Positions 1 to 6,056 of a DNA stretch of 12,463 nt are shown one piece after another. Made by a program: the position numbers and the translations under genes. The notes beneath the pieces were generated by a model. That model saw nothing but the letters and a program-made list of their open reading frames with translations. It was not told where the DNA came from and made no database searches. This DNA is from Symbiobacteriaceae bacterium (GTDB lineage: Bacteria > Bacillota_E > Symbiobacteriia > Symbiobacteriales > Symbiobacteriaceae): assembly GCA_027356675.1 (NCBI GenBank), contig DAHVXO010000051.1, positions 1 through 12,463 of the forward strand, read 5' to 3'. Within the stretch, counting starts at the first letter, position 1; each line of letters begins with the position of its first letter.

Positions 1-48
1 TGATTCGTAATCAGCAGGTCAAGGGTTCGAGTCCCTTCATCGGCTCCA
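1..48 (+). tRNA. tRNA-Thr (anticodon CGU), 3' part
   Basis: This is the 3' part of a tRNA cut by the left edge. Bases 4-10 form the 7-nt anticodon loop TTCGTAA, with anticodon CGT at 6-8, which reads the Thr codon ACG. The 3' anticodon strand is 11-15 and a 5-nt variable region is 16-20. The T arm is AAGGG / TTCGAGT / CCCTT at 21-37. The 3' acceptor strand is CATCGGC (38-44), followed by discriminator T45 and an encoded CCA at 46-48. The D arm and the 5' acceptor strand lie outside the window, so full folding cannot be checked. Confidence 0.93.
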
Positions 49-50
49 GC

Positions 51-80
51 GAAAAACCCGTGGGTAACCACGGGTTTTTC
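51..80 (+). terminator. Intrinsic terminator of tRNA-Thr
   Basis: A perfect 13-bp stem pairs 51-63 with 68-80 around the tetraloop GTAA (64-67). The 5' arm holds an A run and the 3' arm ends in five T. It starts 3 nt after the tRNA CCA and so ends the tRNA transcript. The A and T runs make it usable from both directions. Confidence 0.9.
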
Positions 81-179
81 GATTTCGTCGACACAGAACG
101 CCAGATATCGCCAACACCCCTATGGTAGGCTGACGGACGGAACCTACGAAGCCGTTTCGGGAAAGGGGTGTCCACCGCT

Positions 180-824
180 TTGCGATCCAACCTGTGGGTA
201 CGGAAGACTGTGGCCGCCCTGATGGTGTTGGTGGCCAGTTTGTTGGGTGTTGTGGGTGCTGGAGGACCATTGGTCTGTGGGGTCAGCCCAGCCGCGGCTA
301 CGCTGAAATTGGATGAGGACCAGGCGGCCGTGTCGATGGCGGCGGCCCTACCGGACCCGGAGGATCCGGATGCAGAACTCGCCTTATGGCGACAGACCCG
401 CCGGCCGTATCGTAAACGAGCCGCACCGATCGATGATTTGGTCCCCGAAGTGTACCGGGACCTGGTGCGAACGGTGGCCGACCGGTATCAGATGGACGCT
501 CGCATCCTGGCAGCCGTGGGGACCGTGGAGAGCCAGTGGTACTCTGCTGCGGTCGGCTCCCACGGAGACAGCGGGCTCATGCAGATTCTGCCCGAGACGG
601 CGAGTTGGATCGCCGACCGCCTTGGGTTCTCACAGTATGATCTGCGGGACCCGCTGACCAATCTGACCATGGGCGCTTGGTATCTAGATGTCCTCCATAC
701 GGAGTACGGCAGTTGGGAGCAGGCGCTTGCCGTATACAACGGTGGCCCCCGGGCTGCTCCGAAAGGGGCCGACCACCCGTATACGGTACGCGTCCTAAAC
801 GTTTACGGCCACCCCTTTGACTGA
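180..824 (+). CDS. Secreted lytic transglycosylase (SLT domain)
   Basis: A small exported lytic murein transglycosylase of about 214 aa, which would cleave MurNAc-GlcNAc bonds in peptidoglycan to give anhydro-MurNAc ends. The N-terminus has basic residues (R, R, K), then a hydrophobic run and an Ala-rich stretch (SPAAA), typical of a signal peptide. After a charged linker comes the SLT fold: the catalytic Glu in VESQW (about residue 117), GLMQI (about 132-136) and AVYNGG (about 184-189), in the usual family order. I chose TTG 180 because GAAAGGGGTG at 161-170 looks like the SD and lies 9 nt upstream. The GTG at 168 is an in-frame alternative but overlaps that SD. No clear promoter is visible between the tRNA terminator and the start. 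The gene converges on the M23 gene to its right. Similar short SLT proteins are common in Bacillota. The family call is secure; the start is less so. Confidence 0.9.
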   Translation: MRSNLWVRKTVAALMVLVASLLGVVGAGGPLVCGVSPAAATLKLDEDQAAVSMAAALPDPEDPDAELALWRQTRRPYRKRAAPIDDLVPEVYRDLVRTVADRYQMDARILAAVGTVESQWYSAAVGSHGDSGLMQILPETASWIADRLGFSQYDLRDPLTNLTMGAWYLDVLHTEYGSWEQALAVYNGGPRAAPKGADHPYTVRVLNVYGHPFD

Positions 825-867
825 GCACGCCGAAAGCAGAGGCGAAGGCCTCCGCTCTCGGCGTGCT
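824..867. terminator. Long hairpin between convergent genes
   Basis: GCACGCCGA (825-833) pairs with TCGGCGTGC (858-866). An inner 8-bp stem with one mismatch (835-842 with 849-856) continues it below a 6-nt loop. It fills almost the whole gap between the transglycosylase (+) and the LysM-M23 gene (-), so it probably stops transcription from both sides. The T tract is poor on either strand. Confidence 0.65.
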
Positions 868-883
868 TCGCAGGACGCGTGCG

Positions 884-1906
884 TCAGGGCAGATAGGCAC
901 GCGGGTTACGGGGCGAGCTGTTGACCAGGACTTCCAGGTGCAAATGGGGTCCCGTCGAATTGCCGGTGCTCCCGACGAAAATGACCGGGTCTCCCTGCGC
1001 CACGGCCTGCCCCACATGCACGAGCAATGAACTGGCGTGGGCATAGCGGGTCTTCAGCCCCTTGCCGTGGTCAAGGATAACGCTGTAACCATAGCCGCCA
1101 TCCCAGCCGGCAAACGTCACTGTGCCCGCCCTGACCGCCACAGCGGGCGTCCCGGTCGTCACTGCGATGTCGAGCCCTGGATGAAAGCCGTCCTCGCGCG
1201 GGCCGAATTCGCTAAAAAACCGCCCACCGCTGACGGGCCACACCCATCCCACCCGGTTGGCCGGAGGATCCGGCTGGGCGCTGGACACGTCCTGCGTGGC
1301 CCGCCGGGGATTGTCCCCCCGGCTGGCAACTACGGCACGTGCTCTGGCCCCAGGAAGGAAGAGTACAGTCCCCGGCTCCAGCGTGGATTCCGTAGATAAA
1401 TCGTTTACCTGTAGAATCTGATCCACCGGCACGCCGTATGTCAGTGCTAGTTGGTCCAGCGTATCACCGGTCTGCGACCGCCGTGCGACGCCCGCAAAGT
1501 CCTTTACAATGGTTAAGGTCTGGCCCGGGCGCAGGTTTTGGCTGCTCGCGTCCGGGTTCAAGGCCTGAATTGTACCTGTATCGCTCCCAAAGCGGTTCGC
1601 GATGAGCCAGAGCGAATCACCCGGCTGGATCTCGTACTCCGTAGTGGCCGGTCGTGAAGGGCGCGCTTGAAAGCGCCGCAGACGATCCGGTCTGGTGTAC
1701 TCGTCTGTCGCTTCAACGGCAGGGGTGGTTCTGTTGAGGGACTGGAAGGGCTGCCCCGGCGCTGCCCCAGCCGTGGTGTCTGTTACCCGCGCCGCTTTAT
1801 CCACCCGCATTGCAAGGAGCCCGGTGACGACTCCAATGAACAGGCCCCCGGCCAGACCGCTGGCGGCCAAACGGTGCACCGGGCGCGTCACAACCCGCTT
1901 AATCAA
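884..1906 (-). CDS. Membrane-anchored LysM-LysM-M23 peptidase
   Basis: A peptidoglycan-binding metalloendopeptidase of 340 aa, expected outside the membrane and cutting peptide cross-bridges or stems. A signal anchor lies at about residues 13-33 after a basic N-terminus. LysM 1 is at about 89-134 (motif PGDSLW) and LysM 2 at about 139-184 (motif TGDTLDQLA). A Pro/Arg-rich linker leads to the M23 (LytM-type) domain from about 225 to the end. The zinc and catalytic residues are all present: H242 and D246 (FHPGLD), H290, and H321/H323 (HLH). The start is TTG (1906-1904), preceded by a GAGGTGAGG SD. The gene is divergent from the LysM-G5-M23 gene and convergent with the transglycosylase. The intact active site argues for an enzyme rather than an EnvC/NlpD-like activator. 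The exact bond cut cannot be read from the sequence. Confidence 0.92.
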   Translation of the reverse strand: MIKRVVTRPVHRLAASGLAGGLFIGVVTGLLAMRVDKAARVTDTTAGAAPGQPFQSLNRTTPAVEATDEYTRPDRLRRFQARPSRPATTEYEIQPGDSLWLIANRFGSDTGTIQALNPDASSQNLRPGQTLTIVKDFAGVARRSQTGDTLDQLALTYGVPVDQILQVNDLSTESTLEPGTVLFLPGARARAVVASRGDNPRRATQDVSSAQPDPPANRVGWVWPVSGGRFFSEFGPREDGFHPGLDIAVTTGTPAVAVRAGTVTFAGWDGGYGYSVILDHGKGLKTRYAHASSLLVHVGQAVAQGDPVIFVGSTGNSTGPHLHLEVLVNSSPRNPRAYLP

Positions 1907-1997
1907 TCCTCACCTCGTTCACATAATGGTCAATGAGACTGGGATCAAGTTCATTCTGCCCAGGGTTACGGTCGACCAAACAGTCCTGGTGGGAATA

Positions 1998-2014
1998 TGT
2001 CGAACCTGTGTCAT
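1998..2014 (+). promoter_or_regulatory. WalR-box-like direct repeat
   Basis: TGTCGA and TGTCAT are separated by 5 nt, so the two TGT cores are 11 nt apart as in the Bacillus WalR site (TGTWAH-N5-TGTWAH). Base four is C rather than A/T in both halves, so the match is partial. It lies in the divergent region between two M23 genes, a class WalR controls in Bacillus and Staphylococcus. The site is tentative. Confidence 0.25.
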
Positions 2015-2090
2015 TCATTTGGAGGGATTCTTGGAGTGCACGGCGAAATCTCAGTTGCCTTGTGCGCACCTGTCGGTGGAGGTGGTGCCG

Positions 2091-3434
2091 TTGCCCCGTC
2101 GACCCCTCGTTCTCATCAGCGTAGCAATGGCCATCCTATTCGGCATTGTTGCCGACCTGGGTTGGCGAGCTTATACCAAACCCCGATTCGCAGTTGCGGT
2201 CGCGGGCCGTACCCTCGGAGCGCTGAAGAACCCCGCCGTTGCGAAAGCAGCGTTGGACGCCGTCATGGCTCAAGTAACCCCCGAGATGGAAGTCCAGGTG
2301 AATTTGCCGGACAAGTTCATGGTGAGGCCGCTAGATCCCGGTGAGCGATTGCCCGTAGCCACCGCTGAGGCCATTCAGGGGGCGCTCTTGAGCATCATTC
2401 CTTCGCTGTCCAACGCGACGGCGATCACAGTAAACGGTAGAGACATCGTTGCGGTGGCCGATGCCAAGACGGCGCAGATGGTTCGTGACTCCATTCTGGA
2501 CGATTACAAGGGTACCATTTTAAGGGACGCCAGTTCGGTCGAGCAGCTCAAGTTCCAGGAGACGATCGCCTGGCGGGCGAAACTGGTCAAGAGCGATAGT
2601 GTGCGCACGGCCCAGGAGGCCATCAACATTCTGAAGCTCGGCACGGACAAGTTGGTGACCTACGTGGTCAAGTCCGGCGATACCGGCTGGGACATCGCCC
2701 GTTCATACAGCCTGACCACCGACCAGTTAGCCAAAGCAAATCCGGCTGCGAACATCGAAAACCTCCAGATTGGTCAGGCGCTCAACGTGCAGCTAAAGGA
2801 GCCGTACGTACATACCCAGTCCGTCTCCATCCGCATGGTGAAAGAGTCCATACCTTTCAGCGAGCAGGTCCAGAAGGACGCGAATCTGTGGCCGTGGCAG
2901 TACGAGGTTGTCACTCCTGGCATTCCCGGCGTACGGCAACTCAAGATCCGCGACTACCGTGAAAGTGGGCAAATCGTCAAGAGCGACGTCCTCGCCAACG
3001 ACGTGCTGGAGCAGCCAAAGCCTCAGGTTGCCAAGCAGGGGACCAAGCAGGTCCCGGACTTGGGCACCGGTTCCCTGGTTTACCCGGTGGTCGGCGTGCT
3101 CACTTCAACGTTTGGCCCACGCTGGGGTTCGTTCCACAGTGGGATTGATATCGCCGCTCAGATGGGTACACCGGTGCTCGCCGCGGACAGCGGCATGGTC
3201 ACCTTCCGCGGTTGGTTCGGCAACTATGGCTACCTGCTCAAGGTCGACCACGGCGGTGGCAAGGAGACCTGGTACGGGCACCTGAACGCCTTCAACGTGA
3301 GTCTGGGTGCTACGGTTAAGAAGGGTGAAGCGATCGGGTTCGTCGGAAACACCGGGTTCTCCACAGGACCTCACCTGCACTATGAAGTGCACATCGACGG
3401 TGATGCGGTCAATCCGTTGAAGTTTTATCTATAG
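2091..3434 (+). CDS. Membrane-anchored LysM-G5-M23 peptidase
   Basis: A second M23 peptidoglycan endopeptidase, about 447 aa from this start. The N-terminus MPRRP is followed by a hydrophobic segment (about residues 5-25) serving as signal anchor. An unassigned region with no motif I recognise covers about 30-185. LysM follows at about 189-234 (VKSGDTGWDIA). A G5-like domain at about 240-319 has its typical beginning (IPF near its start) and end (VAKQGTK). The C-terminal M23 domain has all key residues: H349 and D353 (FHSGID), H397 (YGHL), H428 and H430 (HLH). LysM-G5-M23 is a known architecture in Bacillota, where G5 probably binds amino-sugar polymers. TTG 2091 has SD GGAGGTG at 2078-2084 with 6-nt spacing. 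TTG 2031, with GGAGGG at 2021-2026, is a real alternative that adds 20 residues. Longer in-frame extensions run antisense through the neighbouring M23 gene and are not credible. The gene ends at a strong terminator. Confidence 0.92.
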   Translation: MPRRPLVLISVAMAILFGIVADLGWRAYTKPRFAVAVAGRTLGALKNPAVAKAALDAVMAQVTPEMEVQVNLPDKFMVRPLDPGERLPVATAEAIQGALLSIIPSLSNATAITVNGRDIVAVADAKTAQMVRDSILDDYKGTILRDASSVEQLKFQETIAWRAKLVKSDSVRTAQEAINILKLGTDKLVTYVVKSGDTGWDIARSYSLTTDQLAKANPAANIENLQIGQALNVQLKEPYVHTQSVSIRMVKESIPFSEQVQKDANLWPWQYEVVTPGIPGVRQLKIRDYRESGQIVKSDVLANDVLEQPKPQVAKQGTKQVPDLGTGSLVYPVVGVLTSTFGPRWGSFHSGIDIAAQMGTPVLAADSGMVTFRGWFGNYGYLLKVDHGGGKETWYGHLNAFNVSLGATVKKGEAIGFVGNTGFSTGPHLHYEVHIDGDAVNPLKFYL

Positions 3435-3441
3435 GAACACG

Positions 3442-3474
3442 CCACCTGGTTGGGAAACCGGGTGGTTTTCTTTT
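3442..3474 (+). terminator. Intrinsic terminator after LysM-G5-M23 gene
   Basis: A 10-bp stem (3442-3451 with 3456-3465, one T-G wobble) around a GGGA loop is followed by TTTTCTTTT (3466-3474). It starts 8 nt after the stop codon. This is the most canonical terminator in the window. Confidence 0.93.
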
Positions 3475-3636
3475 GGCGCCTGGCCGACAGGACCACGGTC
3501 AATTGAGTATATGGTCCGTTCGGCGTCCTCATGCCATGCAGAAGGAGAACAACGGCATTTGGCGAACCCATTATCACCCCCCTTGGACTGGTGAACGGCC
3601 GGTGTTCGCTACAATGTCTCCGAAGGAGGGCATGGG

Positions 3637-4140
3637 ATGGGAAAACCTAGGGAAGCCAGAAACACCGCTGACGTGATCCGAGCGTTCCTGGACAACCATC
3701 AGCCCAAGCTTCCGGAGGCCCGTGGATTCCTCCAGTTTTTGCTCGCGAAGGAGGACATCCTGCGCCGACTCGAACTGGTCACTGACCTGTCGGACCACCG
3801 CTACGCGATTCTGGTATCAGCCAAGGCTTCGGGTACATGGCCGTTCTTCTACCGCAGGGGTGAGCGCTACTTCCACAGGACCTCGCAGGCCGTGATTGAG
3901 CTCATGAAATTCGTTCCCGATCAGATCTTCCTGTGCCTCTCCACAACGCCGCCAACTTGGACCACTGAACGCCAGGAGTTCTTGGACACGCTGTTGCGCT
4001 GGCATGACGAGGTCTTCACGGGGGAGGTCGAGCGGATCTCCAAGCGGCAAAACCTCCTAGAGAAGATCGATGAGGCCCTGTCTACCGGGGATCGTGGTTC
4101 CTTTGAGCAGTTGACAGAGGAACTGAGGGAGCTTAGCTAG
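3637..4140 (+). CDS. ypiB: UPF0302/YpiB-like protein with IDEAL motif
   Basis: A cytoplasmic protein of 167 aa with no signal peptide or membrane segment. Residues about 12-105 resemble the UPF0302 domain of Bacillus YpiB: FLDNHQPKLPEA near the N-terminus, then a helical FLQFLL segment, PFFYRRG, and a conserved IELMK...IFLCL core. The C-terminus (about 141-164) holds a helix with the literal IDEAL motif (residues 144-148) and downstream FEQLTEEL, as in the short IDEAL domain of YpiB and ComK-related proteins. The molecular function of the family is not established, to my knowledge. Start ATG 3637 has SD AAGGAGGG at 3623-3630 with 6-nt spacing; an ATG at 3632 is out of frame. The gene stands alone between two hairpins, so it is probably monocistronic. 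In Bacillus, ypiB lies elsewhere, near aro and qcr genes, so this position is unusual. The symbol rests on remembered motif similarity, not on an alignment. Confidence 0.8.
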   Translation: MGKPREARNTADVIRAFLDNHQPKLPEARGFLQFLLAKEDILRRLELVTDLSDHRYAILVSAKASGTWPFFYRRGERYFHRTSQAVIELMKFVPDQIFLCLSTTPPTWTTERQEFLDTLLRWHDEVFTGEVERISKRQNLLEKIDEALSTGDRGSFEQLTEELRELS

Positions 4141-4152
4141 ACACCTTCACAG

Positions 4153-4184
4153 CGAGCGGCCACCCCGTTACGGGTGGCCGCTCG
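4153..4184 (+). terminator. Strong hairpin after ypiB
   Basis: A perfect 13-bp GC-rich stem (4153-4165 with 4172-4184) with loop CGTTAC, starting 12 nt after the ypiB stop. No T tract follows (TGTGCGTTC), so it may act as a weak terminator or mainly protect the mRNA 3' end. Confidence 0.6.
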
Positions 4185-4227
4185 TGTGCGTTCACTGGCT
4201 TGGAAGGGCCGCCAATGATTGCTGATG

Positions 4228-4255
4228 TTCACATAACGTTGTGCTCCCTTATACT
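4228..4255 (+). promoter_or_regulatory. Sigma-A type promoter of the HExxH peptidase gene
   Basis: TTCACA (4228-4233, five of six bases of TTGACA) and TATACT (4250-4255, five of six of TATAAT) are 16 nt apart. Transcription would start near 4262 and give a leader of about 45 nt, very AT-rich compared with its surroundings. An imperfect palindrome around AACGTT (4232-4243) sits just downstream of the -35 box and could bind a regulator. With no strong terminator before walR, this promoter could also feed the walRK operon. Confidence 0.7.
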
Positions 4256-4307
4256 AAACGCGACAGGCCTTTATATAAAAATATGCGAATAGGTGATGGA
4301 ATAACGC

Positions 4308-5192
4308 ATGAAACTGGGGATGAAGGGCCCTGCAAGGATTCTGGTGGCACTTGCTCCGTTGCTTGCCCTTTCAGCCCTGGTCTGGTATTGGCAACAGGCT
4401 CGGGAGATGGTCTATGGCGCAATTCGCGAGCATGCCAAGACCCAGGCACTCACGGCTCTGTCGGGATATCATACGCGCACCAGCGCGCATTTCAAGGTGT
4501 ATTACGGGGATGTGGACCAGGATGTTGCCGAGCTCATTCTCGACACAGCCGAGACGGTCTACAAACCGGTCGTCGATCGCGTGGGTTACCGGCCGCCCGC
4601 ACCGGTCCCCATCATTGTATACCCCAATCGCGAGGCGCTGCGGCACGCCTTTGGGTGGGGGAATGGCGAGAGCGCGCTAGGCGTTTACTGGGGCGGGACG
4701 ATTCGTCTCCTCTCCCCAAACGCTTGGATCATCCGGCCGAGCTCACGCGAGCAGCGGCTAGCGTTTCAGAAGCTCAACCCGCTGGCGCATGAGTTTACCC
4801 ATTACACGCTGGATTACCTCACGAGCGGTAACTACCCGCGCTGGTTTACTGAGGGACTGGCGCAATACGTGGAGTACAACGTTACCGGCTATCTTTGGAT
4901 TGAACCAGAGAGCACCCTCAGGCAGCGGCTATACACTTTGCAGGAACTTCAGGGTGAGTTCGACCGCCTGAAGAACCAGCCGCTCGCGTATCGGCAGTCG
5001 TACTTGCTGTTTCGGTATATGGCCACGACCTATGGGGATGAGCGGCTCTCGGATCTGATCGGGTCCCTCGCCCGTGGCGAACCGTTCGCACATGCGGTTC
5101 AGCGGGTGCTGGGCTTGCCGCTGCCCCAGGTATACGATCGGTGGCAGGCCTGGGTCAATGCCAACTTGGAACGTTTGGACCCGGTGGAGTAA
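4308..5192 (+). CDS. Membrane-anchored HExxH peptidase (MA/gluzincin type)
   Basis: A predicted zinc peptidase of 294 aa. A hydrophobic segment at about residues 8-27 after MKLGMKGPAR anchors it, with the rest outside. The zinc motif HEFTH is at 161-165, with catalytic E162. The third ligand is probably E182 in TEGLA, 17 residues after the second His, the pattern of the gluzincin 'peptidase MA family' proteins. A short domain with a conserved IVYPNREA segment (about 102-110) precedes it, and a helical C-terminal part follows. Neither substrate nor role is known from the sequence. Start ATG 4308 is the first start after an in-frame stop at 4302-4304, with a partial SD AGGTGAT at 4291-4297. It lies 103 nt before walR on the same strand, and its own promoter is visible. 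This is not an M48 or minigluzincin housekeeping protease I can name. Confidence 0.85.
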   Translation: MKLGMKGPARILVALAPLLALSALVWYWQQAREMVYGAIREHAKTQALTALSGYHTRTSAHFKVYYGDVDQDVAELILDTAETVYKPVVDRVGYRPPAPVPIIVYPNREALRHAFGWGNGESALGVYWGGTIRLLSPNAWIIRPSSREQRLAFQKLNPLAHEFTHYTLDYLTSGNYPRWFTEGLAQYVEYNVTGYLWIEPESTLRQRLYTLQELQGEFDRLKNQPLAYRQSYLLFRYMATTYGDERLSDLIGSLARGEPFAHAVQRVLGLPLPQVYDRWQAWVNANLERLDPVE

Positions 5193-5208
5193 GGGTGGCC
5201 ACGGGCTG

Positions 5209-5248
5209 GAAGCCGTCTCGGGGCTGTAGAGCAGGAACGAGCGGCTTC
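5209..5248 (+). other. Stem-loop in the walR leader
   Basis: GAAGCCG (5209-5215) pairs with CGGCTTC (5242-5248). A further 4 bp (5217-5220 with 5238-5241) form across a one-base bulge. A competing small hairpin, CTTC-N6-GAAG, uses the same 3' arm. No T tract follows. It may be a weak terminator for the upstream peptidase gene or a structured leader of walR. Confidence 0.35.
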
Positions 5249-5295
5249 ATAGTCGAAGTTCGCGGCCGTTGCAGTTAGTGAAGGAGGACCCCGCC

Positions 5296-6003
5296 ATGGT
5301 TGACCGGGTGCTGGTCGTCGACGACGAAAGACCCATCGCAGATATTCTGAAGTTCAACCTTGAGCGCGAGGGATTCGAGGTCGAAGTGGCATACGACGGC
5401 GAGGCGGCGGTCGCGAAGGCCAGGCAGTCCTCCTTCCAACTGGTCATCTTGGATATCATGCTGCCCAAGTTGGATGGATTCTCCGTCTGCAAGGAGATTC
5501 GCGCCCACTCGGCCGTGCCGATTCTCATGCTGACGGCTAAAGAGGCTGAGGTTGATAAGGTACTCGGTCTGGAACTAGGTGCGGATGATTATGTCACCAA
5601 GCCTTTCAGCCCGCGTGAACTCCTGGCCAGGGTCCGGGCGATTTTACGGCGCATGCGGACCGTTGAAGGGTTGGCTCAACCGGCGCAACAAACGGACCAG
5701 GTCCTGCGCGGCGGGAACTTGACGCTGAACCTGACCAGTTACGAGGTCCTAAAGGGTGACCTCGTGGTCGAGTTGACGCCGCGGGAGTTCGAATTGCTCC
5801 GACACCTGGTCTCGCATGCTGGGCAGGTGTTCTCCCGCGAAGGCCTCCTGCAAGAAGTCTGGGGGTACGACTACTACGGGGATGTCCGCACCGTGGATGT
5901 AACCGTTCGGCGCCTGCGCGAGAAAATCGAAGACAACCCGGCTCAGCCGGAGTTTATCAAGACCAAGCGCGGCATCGGCTACTACTTTCAGCGCTTCGCA
6001 TGA
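5296..6003 (+). CDS. walR: Response regulator WalR (YycF)
   Basis: OmpR-family response regulator of 235 aa that, when phosphorylated by WalK, controls cell-wall hydrolase and synthesis genes in Bacillota. The receiver domain (1-120) has the acidic pair D9/D10, phospho-acceptor D53 in LDIMLP, T80 and K102. T101, in DDYVTKPF, matches the Thr that PrkC phosphorylates in B. subtilis WalR. The C-terminal winged helix has the hallmark [14 protein letters not shown] and [12 protein letters not shown], the latter nearly identical to B. subtilis WalR. Length and register match that protein from the first residue. ATG 5296 has SD AAGGAGG at 5281-5287 with 8-nt spacing; the upstream in-frame TTG 5269 has none. 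The stop lies 53 nt before the walK start. PhoP-type regulators are the alternative, but the walK-yycH-yycI context decides it. Confidence 0.95.
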   Translation: MVDRVLVVDDERPIADILKFNLEREGFEVEVAYDGEAAVAKARQSSFQLVILDIMLPKLDGFSVCKEIRAHSAVPILMLTAKEAEVDKVLGLELGADDYVTKPFSPRELLARVRAILRRMRTVEGLAQPAQQTDQVLRGGNLTLNLTSYEVLKGDLVVELTPREFELLRHLVSHAGQVFSREGLLQEVWGYDYYGDVRTVDVTVRRLREKIEDNPAQPEFIKTKRGIGYYFQRFA

Positions 6004-6056
6004 GCGCAGCAGGGCGCACCCGTGAGCCCAACTCGAGGCGGGAGAGGAGGGCGCTC

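Noticed and set aside
81..179. c-di-AMP (ydaO-type) riboswitch ahead of the transglycosylase
   Set aside because: This element often precedes wall hydrolases, but the region is too short and none of its conserved segments can be recognised.
1695..2090. Long in-frame extension of the LysM-G5-M23 gene upstream of 2091
   Set aside because: Most of it runs antisense through the start of the divergent M23 gene and encodes no signal peptide. SD-linked TTG codons at 2091 and 2031 explain the start better.
3490..3517. Inverted repeat GGACCA/TGGTCC as an operator with TATATG as -10 box
   Set aside because: The arms are 6 bp with a 16-nt spacer, the -35 candidate is poor, and the distance to ypiB is long. 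It fits chance.
3610..3615. TACAAT as a -10 box for ypiB
   Set aside because: Transcription would start inside the SD at 3623-3630, and no -35 box lies at a normal distance.
3536..3676. Small reading frame beginning at an ATG near 3536
   Set aside because: It has no SD, overlaps the well-supported ypiB start in another frame, and its composition is not coding-like.
5269..5295. Upstream TTG start for walR
   Set aside because: It has no SD, and it would place the true SD (5281-5287) inside the gene; family alignment starts at 5296.
6000..6056. ATG overlapping the walR stop as the walK start
   Set aside because: It adds 19 Arg-rich residues not seen in WalK proteins and lacks a good SD, whereas GTG 6057 has one and gives the FRSIQ start.
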